This document shows, in pieces, positions 5,316 through 5,362 of a DNA stretch of 5,362 nt. Every line of letters begins with the position of its first letter. The first letter of the stretch is position 1. The position numbers were made by a program, and so were the translations under genes. The DNA is from Candidatus Margulisiibacteriota bacterium (GTDB lineage Bacteria > Margulisbacteria > Termititenacia > Termititenacales > Termititenacaceae), in NCBI GenBank assembly GCA_031264205.1, contig JAISEH010000134.1:1-5362 (forward strand). Direction: 5' to 3'. The notes under the pieces are model-generated. The model ran no database searches. It was not told the origin of the DNA and saw nothing but the letters and a program-made list of their open reading frames with translations.

Positions 5316-5362
5316 ATTGTATTTTCCCCTGTGGTTTTTGTTTAAGCTGCTTACGCGGTTAC

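Larger units (their letters stand above)
5253..5362. other. Non-coding region upstream of tgt
   Basis: This 110-base stretch runs to the window edge. It is AT-rich compared with the genes and holds the tgt promoter, the 18-bp palindrome and a small inverted repeat, TAAGC-T-GCTTA, at 5343-5353. No convincing coding segment is visible. What lies beyond 5362, and whether it is divergent or in the same direction, cannot be told. Confidence 0.7.

Noticed and set aside
5253..5362. preQ1 riboswitch before tgt
   Set aside because: The inferred transcript start leaves almost no leader, and no preQ1-I-like stem with an A-rich tail and ribosome-site overlap is seen.

Overview
The window is a compact bacterial gene cluster. 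Seven protein genes, all on the minus strand, fill almost all of it. Reading in the direction of transcription (high to low coordinates) the order is tgt (queuosine tRNA modification), secD and secF (proton-driven Sec translocase accessory complex), a YqeG-like HAD-fold protein, a small secreted protein of unknown function, ybaB (nucleoid-associated protein) and recR (recombination mediator). Neighbouring genes overlap by 1 to 4 bases or are separated by only 9 to 18 bases, so one long transcription unit is the simplest reading.

Region by region: bases 5253-5362 hold the only sizeable non-coding stretch. It contains a perfect TATAAT -10 box for tgt and, just upstream, an exact 18-bp palindrome that looks like a regulator site. 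Bases 2787-5252 carry tgt-secD-secF, the classical order, but without the yajC that often lies between tgt and secD. Bases 947-1917 carry a pair joined by a GTGA overlap: a YqeG-like protein with an altered catalytic motif and an exported protein. Bases 21-928 carry the widespread ybaB-recR pair, here without dnaX directly upstream. Bases 1-20 lie beyond the recR stop and show nothing recognisable.

The organism is a bacterium using the standard stop code, since TGA ends several genes and none is read through. Separate secD and secF genes and the combination of tgt-secDF, a YqeG-like protein and ybaB-recR do not settle a phylum. An uncultured lineage with compact operons (for example in the Margulisbacteria, Elusimicrobia or a Clostridia-like group) is possible, but this is a weak guess. 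No mobile element, CRISPR array, rRNA or tRNA gene is visible. This is mostly a conserved housekeeping region. The points that deserve a second look are the promoter palindrome, the apparently near-leaderless tgt start, the loss of a conserved membrane aspartate in SecF, and the degenerate YqeG-like protein with its secreted partner.
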